A stretch of 64,000 nt of DNA from Pseudo-nitzschia pungens (taxonomy: Eukaryota; Bacillariophyta; Bacillariophyceae; Bacillariales; Bacillariaceae), in contig CM074760.1 of NCBI GenBank assembly GCA_037355855.1, positions 7,618,501-7,682,500 of the forward strand, given 5' to 3'. Under the pieces are notes generated by a model. That model saw nothing but the letters and a program-made list of their open reading frames with translations. It made no database searches and was not told where the DNA came from. The position numbers were made by a program, and so were the translations under genes. Positions 1 through 9,672 of the stretch are shown here, piece by piece; position 1 is the stretch's first letter, and each line of letters begins with the position of its first letter.

Positions 1-1258
1 TCCACGCCAGGAACCACCGGGTGTAGTGCCCGGGACCAAACTCCGCGGTCCGGACGTGGGAAGGACCCAACAAATGCACCAGGAGTTTTTGGAGCTTCAC
101 CAGCGAGGTCTTTTTGCCCAGCATGGACGAGTACCAGGTGGCCGCAAACCACCAACCGCCGTTGTTGTTGTCGTCGTCGTCGTCGTCGTTGCTGCCGACC
201 ATGCGCAGAGAATCCTCGATGAGTTCCGTCACGAATCCGACTTCTCCACCGGGATAGTTCCCCTCCGATACCGTCATGCTGGTGCGAGCCCGACCGTCGC
301 CGACCCTTGCGGAACTCAATTCCATCGAGTTTGGATCGTAGAACGGGGGGTTCGTCATGACAAAGTCCAGGTCCAGGCGACGACGGGCAGCGTTGTATGG
401 ATTCTGTTGCTGGTGTTGATGCTGATGCTGATGCGAGGAAGAAAGCCATGTTTCCACCGCGCACTGGAGTGGTCCTCCGACCGGGAGTTGCTGCTGGTGC
501 TGCAGGGAGTATTGCTGGCTTTGTTGCGACCGAGAAAGTGGAACCGGCAGGACGGCGATCCGGTCGGACAGGTGGTTGGCCTCCACATTGGCCGACGCCA
601 GGGCGAGCGAGCTGGGATCGATTTCGCTCGCGATCATTTTGGAACCAAAAAAACGGGCCGCCAGCAACGAGTAGATGCACGAGGCCCCGGCACCAATGTC
701 CAGTCCCCGCGTGCCCGTTGCCGTGTCCGAACAACCTTTCCCCGATCGTTGTCGCGCTCGGGTGGCCCAGTCCACGGCCAGGAGCCTCGTGTGGATCCAG
801 TGCAGGTAAAAGAATCGATTCGGAACCGGGGGACACAATCGTTCCTCGTCCAGGTGTGGCAGGTCCAAGCGAAAGAGGGACCGCAGGATGGCCCTGGTCA
901 GCTCGATGGTGAATTCCTGCGTGACGCAGGACGAAAACGAGGAGTGCTGCTTCTGCTGGTGGTGGTACGTTTGCTGCTGGGCCCTTTCCTTTTGGACATT
1001 CCTGGTCGCGGTCCACGCGTCTCGGAAGCGGGGATGCTGCCTGGCCAGTTCCTCGAAATTGGGATTATTGGCTCGTTCCAGTGTCTCCAGGGACGACGCA
1101 AATGGGGGAATGTGTGGGTCCGCGAACGCATTATTGTCGTTGTCGTCGTCGTTGTCGTCGGTGCACGAATCGAAATGCCGGCGCTTTCGGGACGAAGAAG
1201 AGGACGAGCACACCATCGACGCCTGGGGATTCTCGGCCGTCTCTTCGGAAATGTCCAT
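1..1258 (-). CDS. METTL16: METTL16/RlmF-type RNA N6-adenosine methyltransferase, partial (C-terminus off window)
   Basis: This gene probably methylates adenosine N6 in U6 snRNA or other structured RNAs, as METTL16 does; the substrate is inferred from the family. Reading the minus strand from the ATG at 1258 (MDISEETAEN) gives 419 uninterrupted codons to the window edge. Seen in order: an acidic low-complexity leader, a conserved entry segment (NNPNFEELARQHPRF), the SAM-binding motif GLDIGAGASCIYSLLA near 700, an ASEIDPSSLALA strand, the catalytic NPPFY at about 341-355, then GGEVGFVTELIEDS, YSSMLGKKTSLVKL and a terminal RWFLAW segment, all in METTL16 order. Gln/His-rich and Asp/Asn-rich inserts sit before NPPFY and before YSSMLGKK. 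No intron is needed in the visible part. Any C-terminal vertebrate-conserved region lies outside the window. The gene is divergent from the P450 gene. Confidence 0.93.
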   Translation of the reverse strand, partial: MDISEETAENPQASMVCSSSSSSRKRRHFDSCTDDNDDDNDNNAFADPHIPPFASSLETLERANNPNFEELARQHPRFRDAWTATRNVQKERAQQQTYHHQQKQHSSFSSCVTQEFTIELTRAILRSLFRLDLPHLDEERLCPPVPNRFFYLHWIHTRLLAVDWATRARQRSGKGCSDTATGTRGLDIGAGASCIYSLLAARFFGSKMIASEIDPSSLALASANVEANHLSDRIAVLPVPLSRSQQSQQYSLQHQQQLPVGGPLQCAVETWLSSSHQHQHQHQQQNPYNAARRRLDLDFVMTNPPFYDPNSMELSSARVGDGRARTSMTVSEGNYPGGEVGFVTELIEDSLRMVGSNDDDDDDNNNGGWWFAATWYSSMLGKKTSLVKLQKLLVHLLGPSHVRTAEFGPGHYTRWFLAW

Positions 1259-1709
1259 TGGTTTGCCGGTTGAGTGGGGTCCCTTGGCACTATTGGGATG
1301 CCGTTGAGATTGTGGAGTGTCGTAGATTAGTATATTAGTACGTTACGTAGTATTTTTTGAATTTAAAATGGTAGGAAGGGTGAAGGGTTTCGATGATGTT
1401 TTGTGTTTTGGGAGTTAAGGGTCTGATGTGATTTTTCTCAGTCGTGCCAGAGTCGTCACTCATTCTTCTCTCTGATGCAAAACCTCAAACAACTTACTAC
1501 TTGTGCTCGTATGGAAAACGAAGCCGAAAAGTATGCACCGATACTACTGACTCAATCATCGTCGATCGGTTCACTGTCGGTGTTCTTTTCGTCGTCCCTT
1601 GCGGGGATGCGATGTGACATGAACGCGAGTATGGACCGGTCGGAGCTGCATTCATACCTAACGAACCAAAAAAGAGACTTGCGGAAAGCAAACAGAATCC
1701 ACAAAGAAA
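1259..1709. promoter_or_regulatory. Divergent intergenic region between METTL16-like and P450 genes
   Basis: These 451 bases separate two start codons on opposite strands, so both promoters should lie here. The sequence is clearly more AT-rich than the flanking coding DNA, with short homopolymer runs near 1350-1370. I could not identify a convincing TATA box or other named element, and short ORFs in the stretch have no recognisable product. Confidence 0.4.
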
Positions 1710-3624
1710 ATGCTCGAAGATCCCATGCCGCGACTCTCGATTAGCCGTTGCTCGCTCCCAGCCAAGGCTGTGATGGCAAAGGCAATGGCAATGGCAATGG
1801 CGATTGTGATCGTACTGCTAATCGCAACCCTCCCCATCGGCGCTTCCGCCGCCGTTCTGAAAGAGCCCCCCGGTCCGATGCCCCTGCCATCGATCGGATC
1901 CAACGGGCTGGGATCCCTCCCGCTGATCGGGCTCGGCAAGGCGACCGGGATCGGCCCCCCGCCGCACCGGCGCATGCACCAGCTGGCGGAGCGGTACGGG
2001 GACGTGCTGACGCTTTCCGTGGGCCGCGAGCCGTGGGTGATCCTCTCGTCGCCCGAGGCCGTCCACGAGGCCTTTGTGGTCCGGGGGAGCGACTTTGGCG
2101 GCCGTCCCATGGTGCCGTCGATGGGCATTTCGTCCGGGAACGGAAAGGGATTCGCCCGGAAGCAACCCGATCCGGGCCTGGCGAGGTTGCGAAAGGCGGC
2201 GTTTGCCGAGCTCTTCAACGCCGGGAGCGTCCGGCGATCCGTGGACGAGTTTGAGGCCGAAGCGAAATTGCTGGTGGACCACTGGGTGGCCACCAGCGAG
2301 AAGGAAGAGAAGGAGGAATCGTCGGCGTCCGGAGAATGCGACGGAGGCGTCGCCATTCGACCCGGACTCCGCCGCGCGGTGGCCAACATGGTGCTGCGGT
2401 ACGCCTTTTCGGTGCGGGTCCCCTACGACGGAGAAGAAGACGACACCGCGTCGTCAACGTCCGTCGTCATCGTCATTGACATCGCCTCTCTTCGAGGAAT
2501 TGGTCGACGTCGTGGATCGATTGTGGGACGAGCTCACGTCGACCCAGACCTTTCTCACGGATTTGGTCACCGAGCCGCGCATCGCCCAGCGGTATTACGA
2601 GGGTCTGTCCCCCATCCCGTCGCTGGTGAAACGGCGCGATGAGCTGATTCGCACCATCGTGGCGCGGCGTCGAACGGAACGCGAACGCGAAAGCAAACGG
2701 GAACAGGAACAGCGCGGTGGCGACGCCATCATCGCAAAGGACCGGGACCGCGACCGGGACCGGGACATGCTGGACGTTCTGCTGGACGCCTCGCTCCCCG
2801 AATCCGACGTGATGTACACGCTCGTGGATCTGTTTGTGGCGGGTGTCAACACGGTCAGCACGACTCTCGAGTGGATGCTGCTGATCACCGCCGATCAGCC
2901 CCACCACCAAACCCGTGCCAGAGCGGATCTTCTTTCCTCCCGCAGGTCTAGCGGGAAGGCAGAGGCAGATTCGGTCAAAGATGGAACTTCTACTGCTGCT
3001 GCTGCTGCTGCTGCTACCACCAATGCCGGCGGGAACTCGTCTTCCCGTCCCGCGGACGCGTGCTGTCATCGGCAACGCATTTCGTACGCCGACGCCCTGA
3101 TTCGGGAAACCCTCCGGTACAAGCCCCCGCTGCTCTTGCCCCGGAGAACGGTCGCGGACACGACCATCGGGAGCCACCGGATCCCCGCGGGCCGGATCGT
3201 CCTGGCCAACAACTGGGCGCTGACCCGCGACGCGAACTGGTGGGAGTCCCCCCACGACTTTCGACCGGAACGCTGGTGGCGGGAAGAAGCGGAGTCGGAC
3301 GACGCGATCCCCGGCGGAAGCAGCAATGGCAACGGGAGTGGTGGTGGCGGAGCCGTCGAATCCTGCAAGTACATTCCGTTTTCGATCGGCAAGCGGGCGT
3401 GTCCCGGACGGAAGCTCGCCGAAGCCGAGCTCTCGGCGGTCACGACCGTGTTGCTGCGGTCCGTGTCGTGGAGTCCCTCCGAGCCGAGGGTCGACCTCCG
3501 CGAGGAGTATTCGCTCACGCTGACCCCCCGGACGAGCCAATCGCTGCGGTTTCACCGATTGCAGAGCAAACCGTCACCGTCACCGTCCCCGTCCCCGATC
3601 ATCGCCCGTGAGAGGACCTGGTAG
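1710..3624 (+). CDS. Cytochrome P450 monooxygenase, membrane-anchored, reading frame broken by an apparent +1 shift
   Basis: A heme-thiolate monooxygenase; the substrate is unknown. The N-terminus has a hydrophobic anchor (AIVIVLLIATLPIG) followed by a proline hinge (PPGPMPLP), as in ER-bound P450s. Further on are an I-helix AGVNTVSTT, the K-helix ExxR in LIRETLRY, FRPERWW, and the heme loop FSIGKRACPG with its cysteine ligand. The anchor and first ~250 codons lie in one frame; everything from FEELVDVVDRL (about 2490) to the stop at 3622 lies in the +1 frame, so one base (or 3n+1) must be skipped, most likely between 2400 and 2500. GT...AG pairs there would give introns of only 25-34 nt, far shorter than other introns in this window. 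Corrected length is about 637 residues, long for a P450 because of charged and Ala/Gly-rich inserts. ATGs at 1710, 1725 and 1773 are all possible starts. It may be a sequence error, a polymorphic pseudogene or recoding. Confidence 0.88.
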
Positions 3625-4420
3625 TACTAGTAGCGGGCATGCATGCATGCATGCATCGCTGCTGCTGCTGGTGGTGGTTGCGATGCGGGACCCGGCATCC
3701 AGCGCGGAACCCCTTGCGTGGGGTTCTCTTCTCTGCGAGTGCGCGAACTCGCTGAGTTCTGTCGGCGGGATTGACAACCACACTTAGCAAGCAGAAAGCT
3801 ACTATTATTGTTTCTGTTCGAACGAGGTCAATCTTCGTCGGGAATCGAATCCATAATAAGTAGTGCCTTGGTGATGTATCGAGACGCAAACCATTGCGGA
3901 AGGTTCCACTGATCCGTGAAGTCCAGTCCTCCGCTGGTCGTCCCAACGGACACCCCGTTGCGATACGGAGCACCGGTACGGGCGCAAGTATCGTACTCCA
4001 TCGGAACATTCATGTCCCGAATTATTGATTTGAGGTCACCGTACCACGTCCCCGAATCCCGCTTGGTGTCACACACTCAAGTTCCCGAAAGTCTTTGACC
4101 AACTGTTTGGTTCCTTGCTAAAGGAATGCCTACATACTGTGTTCGCGCAAAAAGTAAAGTAATCGAAAACGATAATCATTTCTTAATCATTTCCTGTTTA
4201 GAAAAAAAGGATTACGATTCCCTGCCAAACCGGTGCCAAGTCGCGTGCACTGACACGATTCGTGTGTGCTTGGATTGTGTGCGTGCGTGAACATTCAAGT
4301 GTCGCGAAACCGTGATTGATTCATTCGCTTCGCTAGCAACTACTGCAGTCGAGAGAGAGCGCGTGTGTGTGTGTACGTGTTCCGTCTCTTTCGTGTTATT
4401 TGTTGCTATTGGTTGTTGGT
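3625..4420. other. Intergenic region between convergent P450 and desaturase genes
   Basis: This stretch of ~800 bases holds the 3' flanks of two convergent genes. It contains a short GCAT repeat near 3638-3656, a GCT repeat at about 3658-3670 and a GT-rich run near 4362-4374. One small minus-strand ORF (3828-4076) is listed separately. I see no other gene. Confidence 0.5.
3828..4076 (-). CDS. Small hypothetical ORF, 82 residues, unrecognised
   Basis: An ATG-to-stop reading frame on the minus strand encodes an 82-residue peptide of fairly ordinary composition (two Cys, several Trp/Tyr, acidic end IPDED). It has no signal peptide, no membrane segment and no motif I recognise. It sits between the 3' ends of the P450 and desaturase genes, where a chance ORF is also plausible. 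It could be a terminal exon, a gene fragment or noise. Confidence 0.18.
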   Translation of the reverse strand: MCDTKRDSGTWYGDLKSIIRDMNVPMEYDTCARTGAPYRNGVSVGTTSGGLDFTDQWNLPQWFASRYITKALLIMDSIPDED

Positions 4421-5589
4421 TTAGTCCATCTTCTTCACCTCCCATGGTCGGGGGGGAGCCACCGGCAGAGGGACGCCGGCGTCGGAATCACGAATCCGAC
4501 GGGCCCGTCCCATTTGCCACGCGGCGGTCCCTCTCTTGCGTCCCCACACCAGACCGATCTTGGCCATGCAATCGATGAAGAGCTTACTGGGGTTGAACTG
4601 CGACGAGATGCCGAATTCGGAGGCGGCGTAATCAAAGGGGTACTTGTGGTGCCAGTTGTGCCATCCCTCTCCGACGGCGCACCACGACACGAAGGGATTC
4701 TCGGCGGGGTAGGACAGAACGTCGTAGGGGTGGTCTCCGATCAGGTGCGCGGCCGAGTTGACGCACCACGTAAAGTGGAGGACCACGGCGTATCGCAGGG
4801 CGCCGGCCACAAAGAACGCGGTCCAAAAGTCCTCTCCCCAGTACTTGGCCGCGATTTGCGCGGGCCAGACAAAGCACATGTACAGAGTGAACCAAGGGGT
4901 CGAGCTTCTTTTGCCACTTCACGAGCGGATCGGCGAGCAGATCGGAGAAGTCCATCTGGCGTCCGGCCTCGACCACGGCCGGATCCTTTTTGACAATCAA
5001 CCACCCGACGTGGGCGTAGAAGAAACCGCGCGTCGCATCGTGGGGATCGGCCTTGGTCTCGGAAAATTTGTGGTGCACCCGGTGGTCACGGGCCCAGTGA
5101 TAGATCGATCCCTGGTTGGCGATCGAGTTGCAGAGCATGAGAACCGCTCGCAACAAAAAGTGGGCCTCGTACGATCGATGCGACCACAGCCTGTGCACTC
5201 CCACTGTTATTCCGAACCCACTGTGAGTGAATGAATGAATGAATGAATCATCGGGAATGCGATGCGATACGATGCGATAAGATACAAACAGAACACACAC
5301 ACAAGAGACAGACAGAAAGAGTTAGATCCATTGCACTCGATCAAATGTCAAACGTTCCACTACCAAGCGCGATGGGCAACATGCAACATTTGACCTACCT
5401 GATTGGCCATAAAACAAAGGACCACATCAGCGTCTCAGCCGAACATTGCGCGAGCTTTGCAACACCAGTCAAGGCCGCGATGTGAACCAACGAAATGTAG
5501 ATTATCATGGGCCAGTTGAAATTTCCCTCGGTGTAGTGGTATTTGACAAGCTTGGGAATATCCCGGAACATTTGCGGTGAGAGATCCAT
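4421..5589 (-). CDS. Acyl-CoA delta-9 desaturase (stearoyl-CoA desaturase family), two exons, apparent +1 frameshift in exon 2
   Basis: This membrane di-iron enzyme introduces a cis double bond into saturated acyl-CoA. Exon 1 runs 5589-5399 (63 residues plus 2 nt, MDLSPQMFRDIPK...); the intron 5221-5398 has GTAGGT at its donor and CACAG at its acceptor; exon 2 runs 5220-4421. The splice restores PISGFGITVGVHRLWSH. All three histidine boxes are present: HRLWSH, HRVHH and HNWHH, plus NSAAH before the third. At 4892-4901 the frame changes: GAC CCC, then one surplus T, then TGG TTC ACT CTG TAC ATG TGC. Dropping that single base joins WQKKLDP to WFTLYMCFVWP and gives a 329-residue protein of normal family length. 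No intron fits there. The enzyme is probably in the ER, with four membrane segments. Confidence 0.92.
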
Positions 5590-6634
5590 CTTCAAAGTAT
5601 CGGATTGTTTGTTGCGTCGTATTGGGAACAAATGATAGAGTAGATAAGATAAGATGTGTGTTGTATACCGGTATGGTTGATCTCGAGTCCGATGCTGTCC
5701 TGTCAAGTACAAGGATACAAAGAGTGTGGGTGGAATGTGGTGTTGGAAAGAAGGGTGGAGGTTGGATTGTGTGATTTCGGAGAGAAGAGGTGTCTGTTTC
5801 CCAAACCTGCTGATTGTGTTGCCTTCTTTGCTTTTTCCGCGGGCTTCTGCCGTGGTGGATCGAAATCGTCGACGCGGTGGATTGTTGCGTTTCTTTCTCA
5901 CTCACTTCGTTGTTAAAGGGTGACGTAAAACTATCGAAGATGGACTGTCATCCCAATCTTGCCTATCCAATTCATTGAATCCAACGAATCAAATTACGGG
6001 AAACACCTGGTCCCTGGTACAATGCGAACAGTACTGCTACGTAAGATGGTAATATGCTTCGACTTGAAACGGTACAAGGATCGTGGCACAAGCATCTGGT
6101 AAGATTTAATTAGTCTTAACCTAACCGCACGGTACCGTAAATAAATACCATTCGGGATGAATTATGGACCATCCCTTGACGCGAAACGATCCAATGAGAA
6201 CTGTCATCTGTCATCCGCGATGTCATCCCAGTCTTGCGTAGGTCCTGCATACCGTTTTGATGGAATCCAATGGGTCGATCATGGTAGGGATCGACGGAGA
6301 AAAATCGGTGAGGACGTGTCATCGTGTCATTCATTCATTCATTCATTCATCCTCTCTCTCAAAATCAAGAAAACAATCTTCGACCGAGTTCCCATGCTTC
6401 CTATTTTGATTTAGAATCAATCGGATGGGTCGAAAGTCGAAAGGTAGGTTGGCTCAGGTTGGCTTGGGAGAGAGGAACAAACTCGGGATGGGACTGAAAC
6501 GGAACGACCAAAAAAGTACTTCGTATGTTGTAAGATTAAAATTACCTAACGGTAACGGTAACGTGCAACAATCAACAATGCAACATGGGACATGGGACAT
6601 GACAACAAAATCTCGAGTGTTGTTCTACCGTACC

Positions 6635-6636
<2 letters not shown>

Positions 6637-6669
<33 letters not shown>
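6637..6669. repeat. AG dinucleotide microsatellite
   Basis: About 16 uninterrupted copies of AG lie about 200 bases upstream of the TRAPPC2L start codon. GA/CT runs are often polymorphic; no function is claimed. Confidence 0.9.
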
Positions 6670-6671
<2 letters not shown>

Positions 6672-6755
6672 CGATATCCTATTTCGCTTTGTTCTGCCAA
6701 CTGTTTTCTTGCGTAATTGGGCAAACAACGAACGAAGGGTGCCGAAAGGAACAAT

Positions 6756-6785
6756 AGAATAGAATAGAATAGAATAGAATAGAAT
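6756..6785. repeat. AGAAT pentanucleotide microsatellite
   Basis: Six perfect copies of the 5-bp unit AGAAT lie about 80 bases upstream of the TRAPPC2L start codon. Confidence 0.9.
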
Positions 6786-6864
6786 CACAAGGGTCACGAC
6801 AAAACGTGCGAGAAAAGGAGCGGTTCGAAACCGATCGGTAATCTTGGGCCTGCCGTACGCAACC

Positions 6865-8161
6865 ATGTCCCTGCATTGTTTGGCACTCCTCGGAAGCAAG
6901 AACGAGCCCCTCTATGTCTGCGCGCCGGATCCCGTGGATGGTGGCGACGTCGACAACGAGAACGACGGAGAGGCGGCGCAGCAAACGGAGGATGTGTTTG
7001 GATTTTTCGAAGCTTACCAACCGGACACCGACACCGACGCAGCAGCAACAACAACAACACCGGGGCCGATCAAGAGACCGGCATCGATACGCCACGAGGT
7101 GAGTGGGTGATCGTGTTGTGCAGTGTTACTTGGTGGGGTGGCGTTATGCCATTGACTTGTTTTTTGGGTGTGTCTCTTGTTTCTTTGGCATTCCAAAACA
7201 AAAAAGAGCGAGACGAGACGAAGATAGATGATGCGGATTGTCATTGGGTTCGAAAAACAAACAGCACGCACTCAACAATGGCGTTCGCAATTCTTTCGTC
7301 GCGTCGCGTCGCGTCGCGTGGACATTCCAAACCAAACAGATCATGATTCACGCGGCACTCGACCGGATCGAAGAATTGATCGGATCGCACAAGAAGACGA
7401 GTTGGAAACGATTCCAGCGTGGCAGTCACTGGGTCGGCTTGATATGTCCCATGGAAGAATACGATGTGAGTGCGGTACGATGATGGCGTGTTTCGATGGA
7501 TCGTCGCCGTGAATAACGGAATGGATGCAATGGAATGCAATGCAATGAAGTGCAAAGGAATTTATGGTTTGTGTTGCTTGTTCCGCGGAATCGAATCGAG
7601 TGCAAAGTTGCAAGGCATGCTCTCACGGATACGGTACGGTTTTCGTGCTGGTTCCCATCGCATCGATTTGGCACTCTCGAACCACCACCGCTGCTCTTCT
7701 GTCGTTGCGAATGAAAATGAATGAATCGCTTTCACACAGGTATATGGATACGTGACGTCTTCGGACGTCAAAATCATTGCCCTGCTCGAACGAGACGGCA
7801 TCATCCCGCTCAAGAAACGGAAAGAAGTCGACATCAAAATCATGTTTGTGAGTTTCTTGCCATGCGGCGTCTCGTCGCGCCTTTCGGCTGATTGCGCGCG
7901 TTGTCCTGTTCTCTGTTGACTCACAAATAATAATAATGTTTGGAATGCGATGCAACGGAATGCGATGCAACGGAATGGAATGGAATGGCACAATACAATA
8001 CAATGCGCATCGCGCAGACCGCGATCCACAACTGCTACGTCAAACACACGATGAATCCCTTTTCGGAGATACGTGGCAAGATCGAAGCGCCGTGCTCGCA
8101 ATTCGAGAAGCGTCTCCGAGCCGCCATGAATCAATACAATTGTGCCGTCAACGGGAAGTAA
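6865..8161 (+). CDS. TRAPPC2L: TRAPP complex subunit 2-like (TRAPPC2L/Tca17), four exons
   Basis: A longin-fold accessory subunit of the TRAPP complex, which acts as exchange factor for Ypt1/Rab1-class GTPases in ER-Golgi and Golgi traffic. Exons are 6865-7098, 7340-7465, 7740-7847 and 8018-8161, all with phase-0 junctions, GTGAGT donors and AG acceptors. The 203-residue product starts MSLHCLALLGSKNEPLYV, matching the family's N-terminal strand (IAVIAKENYPLYI in human, from general knowledge). It continues with IMIHAALDRIEELIG, an LICPMEEYDVYGYVTSSDVKII segment split by intron 2, and a final exon with IHNCYVKHTMNPF and RLRAAMNQY, the family's C-terminal helices. An Asp/Glu/Thr/Ala-rich insert of about 40 residues lengthens the first loop relative to the usual ~140 residues. 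It reads without frameshift and lies upstream of the atlastin gene. Confidence 0.93.
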
Positions 8162-8525
8162 TGAACGGACCGGGATTTGCGACGGCCGTGACCTGCGGAG
8201 GGTGTCCGGTGCTATCATTCGAATAAAAAAACAACAACAACAACAACAACAACAACAAACGCACGATAGATTGCGCTACCAATTGTACTCCCGCGATGGG
8301 GTTGGCGGCGCTCGAGACCCGGGTGTTTTCTTCCGTACTAATTGTAAACCGATTTTAATTTGACCGGAATTGCAATGCCGAAGAAGCCAAAATTGTCGCA
8401 ATCACCGAACGCGCGCGTTCTTCGTGCCGCAACCTTGATCGGTTCCGAATGCCGAGGCTTTTTCGGTCGACAGAGGCCTTTTTGTGTCTATTCCATTTAG
8501 GTAGCGAATCTGCTGTAGTCGTAGT

Positions 8526-8598
8526 CGTAGTCGTTTCGTGCTTGTCCACTTTTTGAAGGAACCAAGCCGCAAGAGTGTCCAACAGAGTCGAGACAGCA
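8526..8598. repeat. Direct repeat, copy A
   Basis: About 70 bp (core TGTCCACTTTTTGAAGGAA, then an ...AAGAGTGTCCAACAGAG block) recur 194 bp downstream with only a few substitutions. Weaker similarity continues for another 40-50 bp (a TTGATTGAGATGA word follows both copies). Confidence 0.85.
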
Positions 8599-8719
8599 TG
8601 ACAAATGGAAACAAAAAAGGGAAATTCTTTTCGTGATTTTGATTGAGATGACAAAGGGAACGCACCTCATGGAATGGAAGTGTTAGGAGGCTTTGTTGTA
8701 ATGGTATGGAATCAACTGT

Positions 8720-8792
8720 ACTAGTCGTTTCGTACCTGTCCACTTTTTGAAGGAACCAAGCCACAAGAGTGTCCAACAGAGTTGAGACAACA
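8720..8792. repeat. Direct repeat, copy B
   Basis: The second copy of the block at 8526-8598, in the same orientation and offset by 194 bp. It looks like a local segmental duplication rather than a mobile element: no terminal inverted repeats or target-site duplications were seen. Confidence 0.85.
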
Positions 8793-9672
8793 ATTCTTTC
8801 ACCAGATGATTTTGAGATTGATTGAGATGAGAAAGGTATGGTACTAGTAGTACCGTAGTACTGAATGCTGTTTTGGGACAACAAATGTATTAGGCATGGC
8901 CCATTCAGTGGCATAAACAGCGTTCAAGGATGCCTAGTTGGACTTGACGAAGGAGTTCAGGTTTAACAGCAGCCTATTGTTGAATAGGAATGGTGTAGCG
9001 TATGGTTGCTTGAAATAATCTTGTAAGGCTTGGCATTAGGTTGGAATTTCAATAATACCGTATGGAATCCTTTTACGGTATGTTTGGCTTTGTTGGATGG
9101 GGGATGATGTACATGGGGAGATTTCAAATTTTGGGGGAGACTGGCCGGCGGATTTTGAACGTTAAAACCTTACCTACCTACCGGTGTGAATTCCGTTGTC
9201 GTGTCATAGAACATGTAGCATGGATGTAAATCTTGCATACATCATGCATCATGCATCCATCAGACTTGGTCCCACGATCTCTCTTTTAAAACCTCTCGGA
9301 ACCGTACGGTACAGAACGAACGATGAGCATCTACCAGGTAAGAATCTTACCGCCGGTAATCTTACGAGAACGGTACGAATGCTGTCGGCGAAGACGTGAC
9401 TGCTCTTTTGATTGAATCATCCATCCCGTACCGGTACTAGTAAGGTTACCGGTACGATTCATTCAGCGGCTTTCTATTGTTTCCAATCATCATCACAGCA
9501 TATTATTATTATTTATTTGTATTGTTATTTCGAATGGATGGAATTCGATAAGCATCGTGCCCAAAAGTCATTCGCCACACCCCCTTTATTCTGTATTCTA
9601 CCGTTCCTAAAGAACCCCTAGACTTCGCAACCGACTCGACTCACTCACTCACTCACTCACTCACTCTCCAGC

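Larger units (their letters stand above)
5590..6864. promoter_or_regulatory. Divergent intergenic region between desaturase and TRAPPC2L genes
   Basis: About 1.3 kb lie between two divergent start codons, so promoters for both genes are expected here. The region contains an AG dinucleotide run and an AGAAT pentamer run (listed separately), a CATT run near 6327-6350, and several short GGTACCGTA-like words. I found no protein with recognisable similarity. Confidence 0.45.
8162..9672. other. Intergenic region between TRAPPC2L and atlastin genes
   Basis: This ~1.5 kb AT-rich spacer contains a CAA microsatellite (about 8230-8259), a directly repeated ~70-bp block (8526-8598 and 8720-8792), and several copies of a TTAC/GTAA-rich motif (9160-9185, 9337-9375, 9425-9455). 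CACT tetramer repeats just precede the atlastin start. No coding sequence is recognised; the promoter of the atlastin gene should be at the right end. Confidence 0.45.

Noticed and set aside
26..1273. A 415-codon plus-strand ORF
   Set aside because: It is the antisense shadow of the METTL16-like gene; its product is repetitive (Val runs) while the minus strand carries NPPFY and SAM-binding motifs in one frame.
2473..3555. A 360-codon minus-strand ORF
   Set aside because: Antisense to the P450 C-terminal half, which has the heme loop and ExxR; the antisense product shows no motif.
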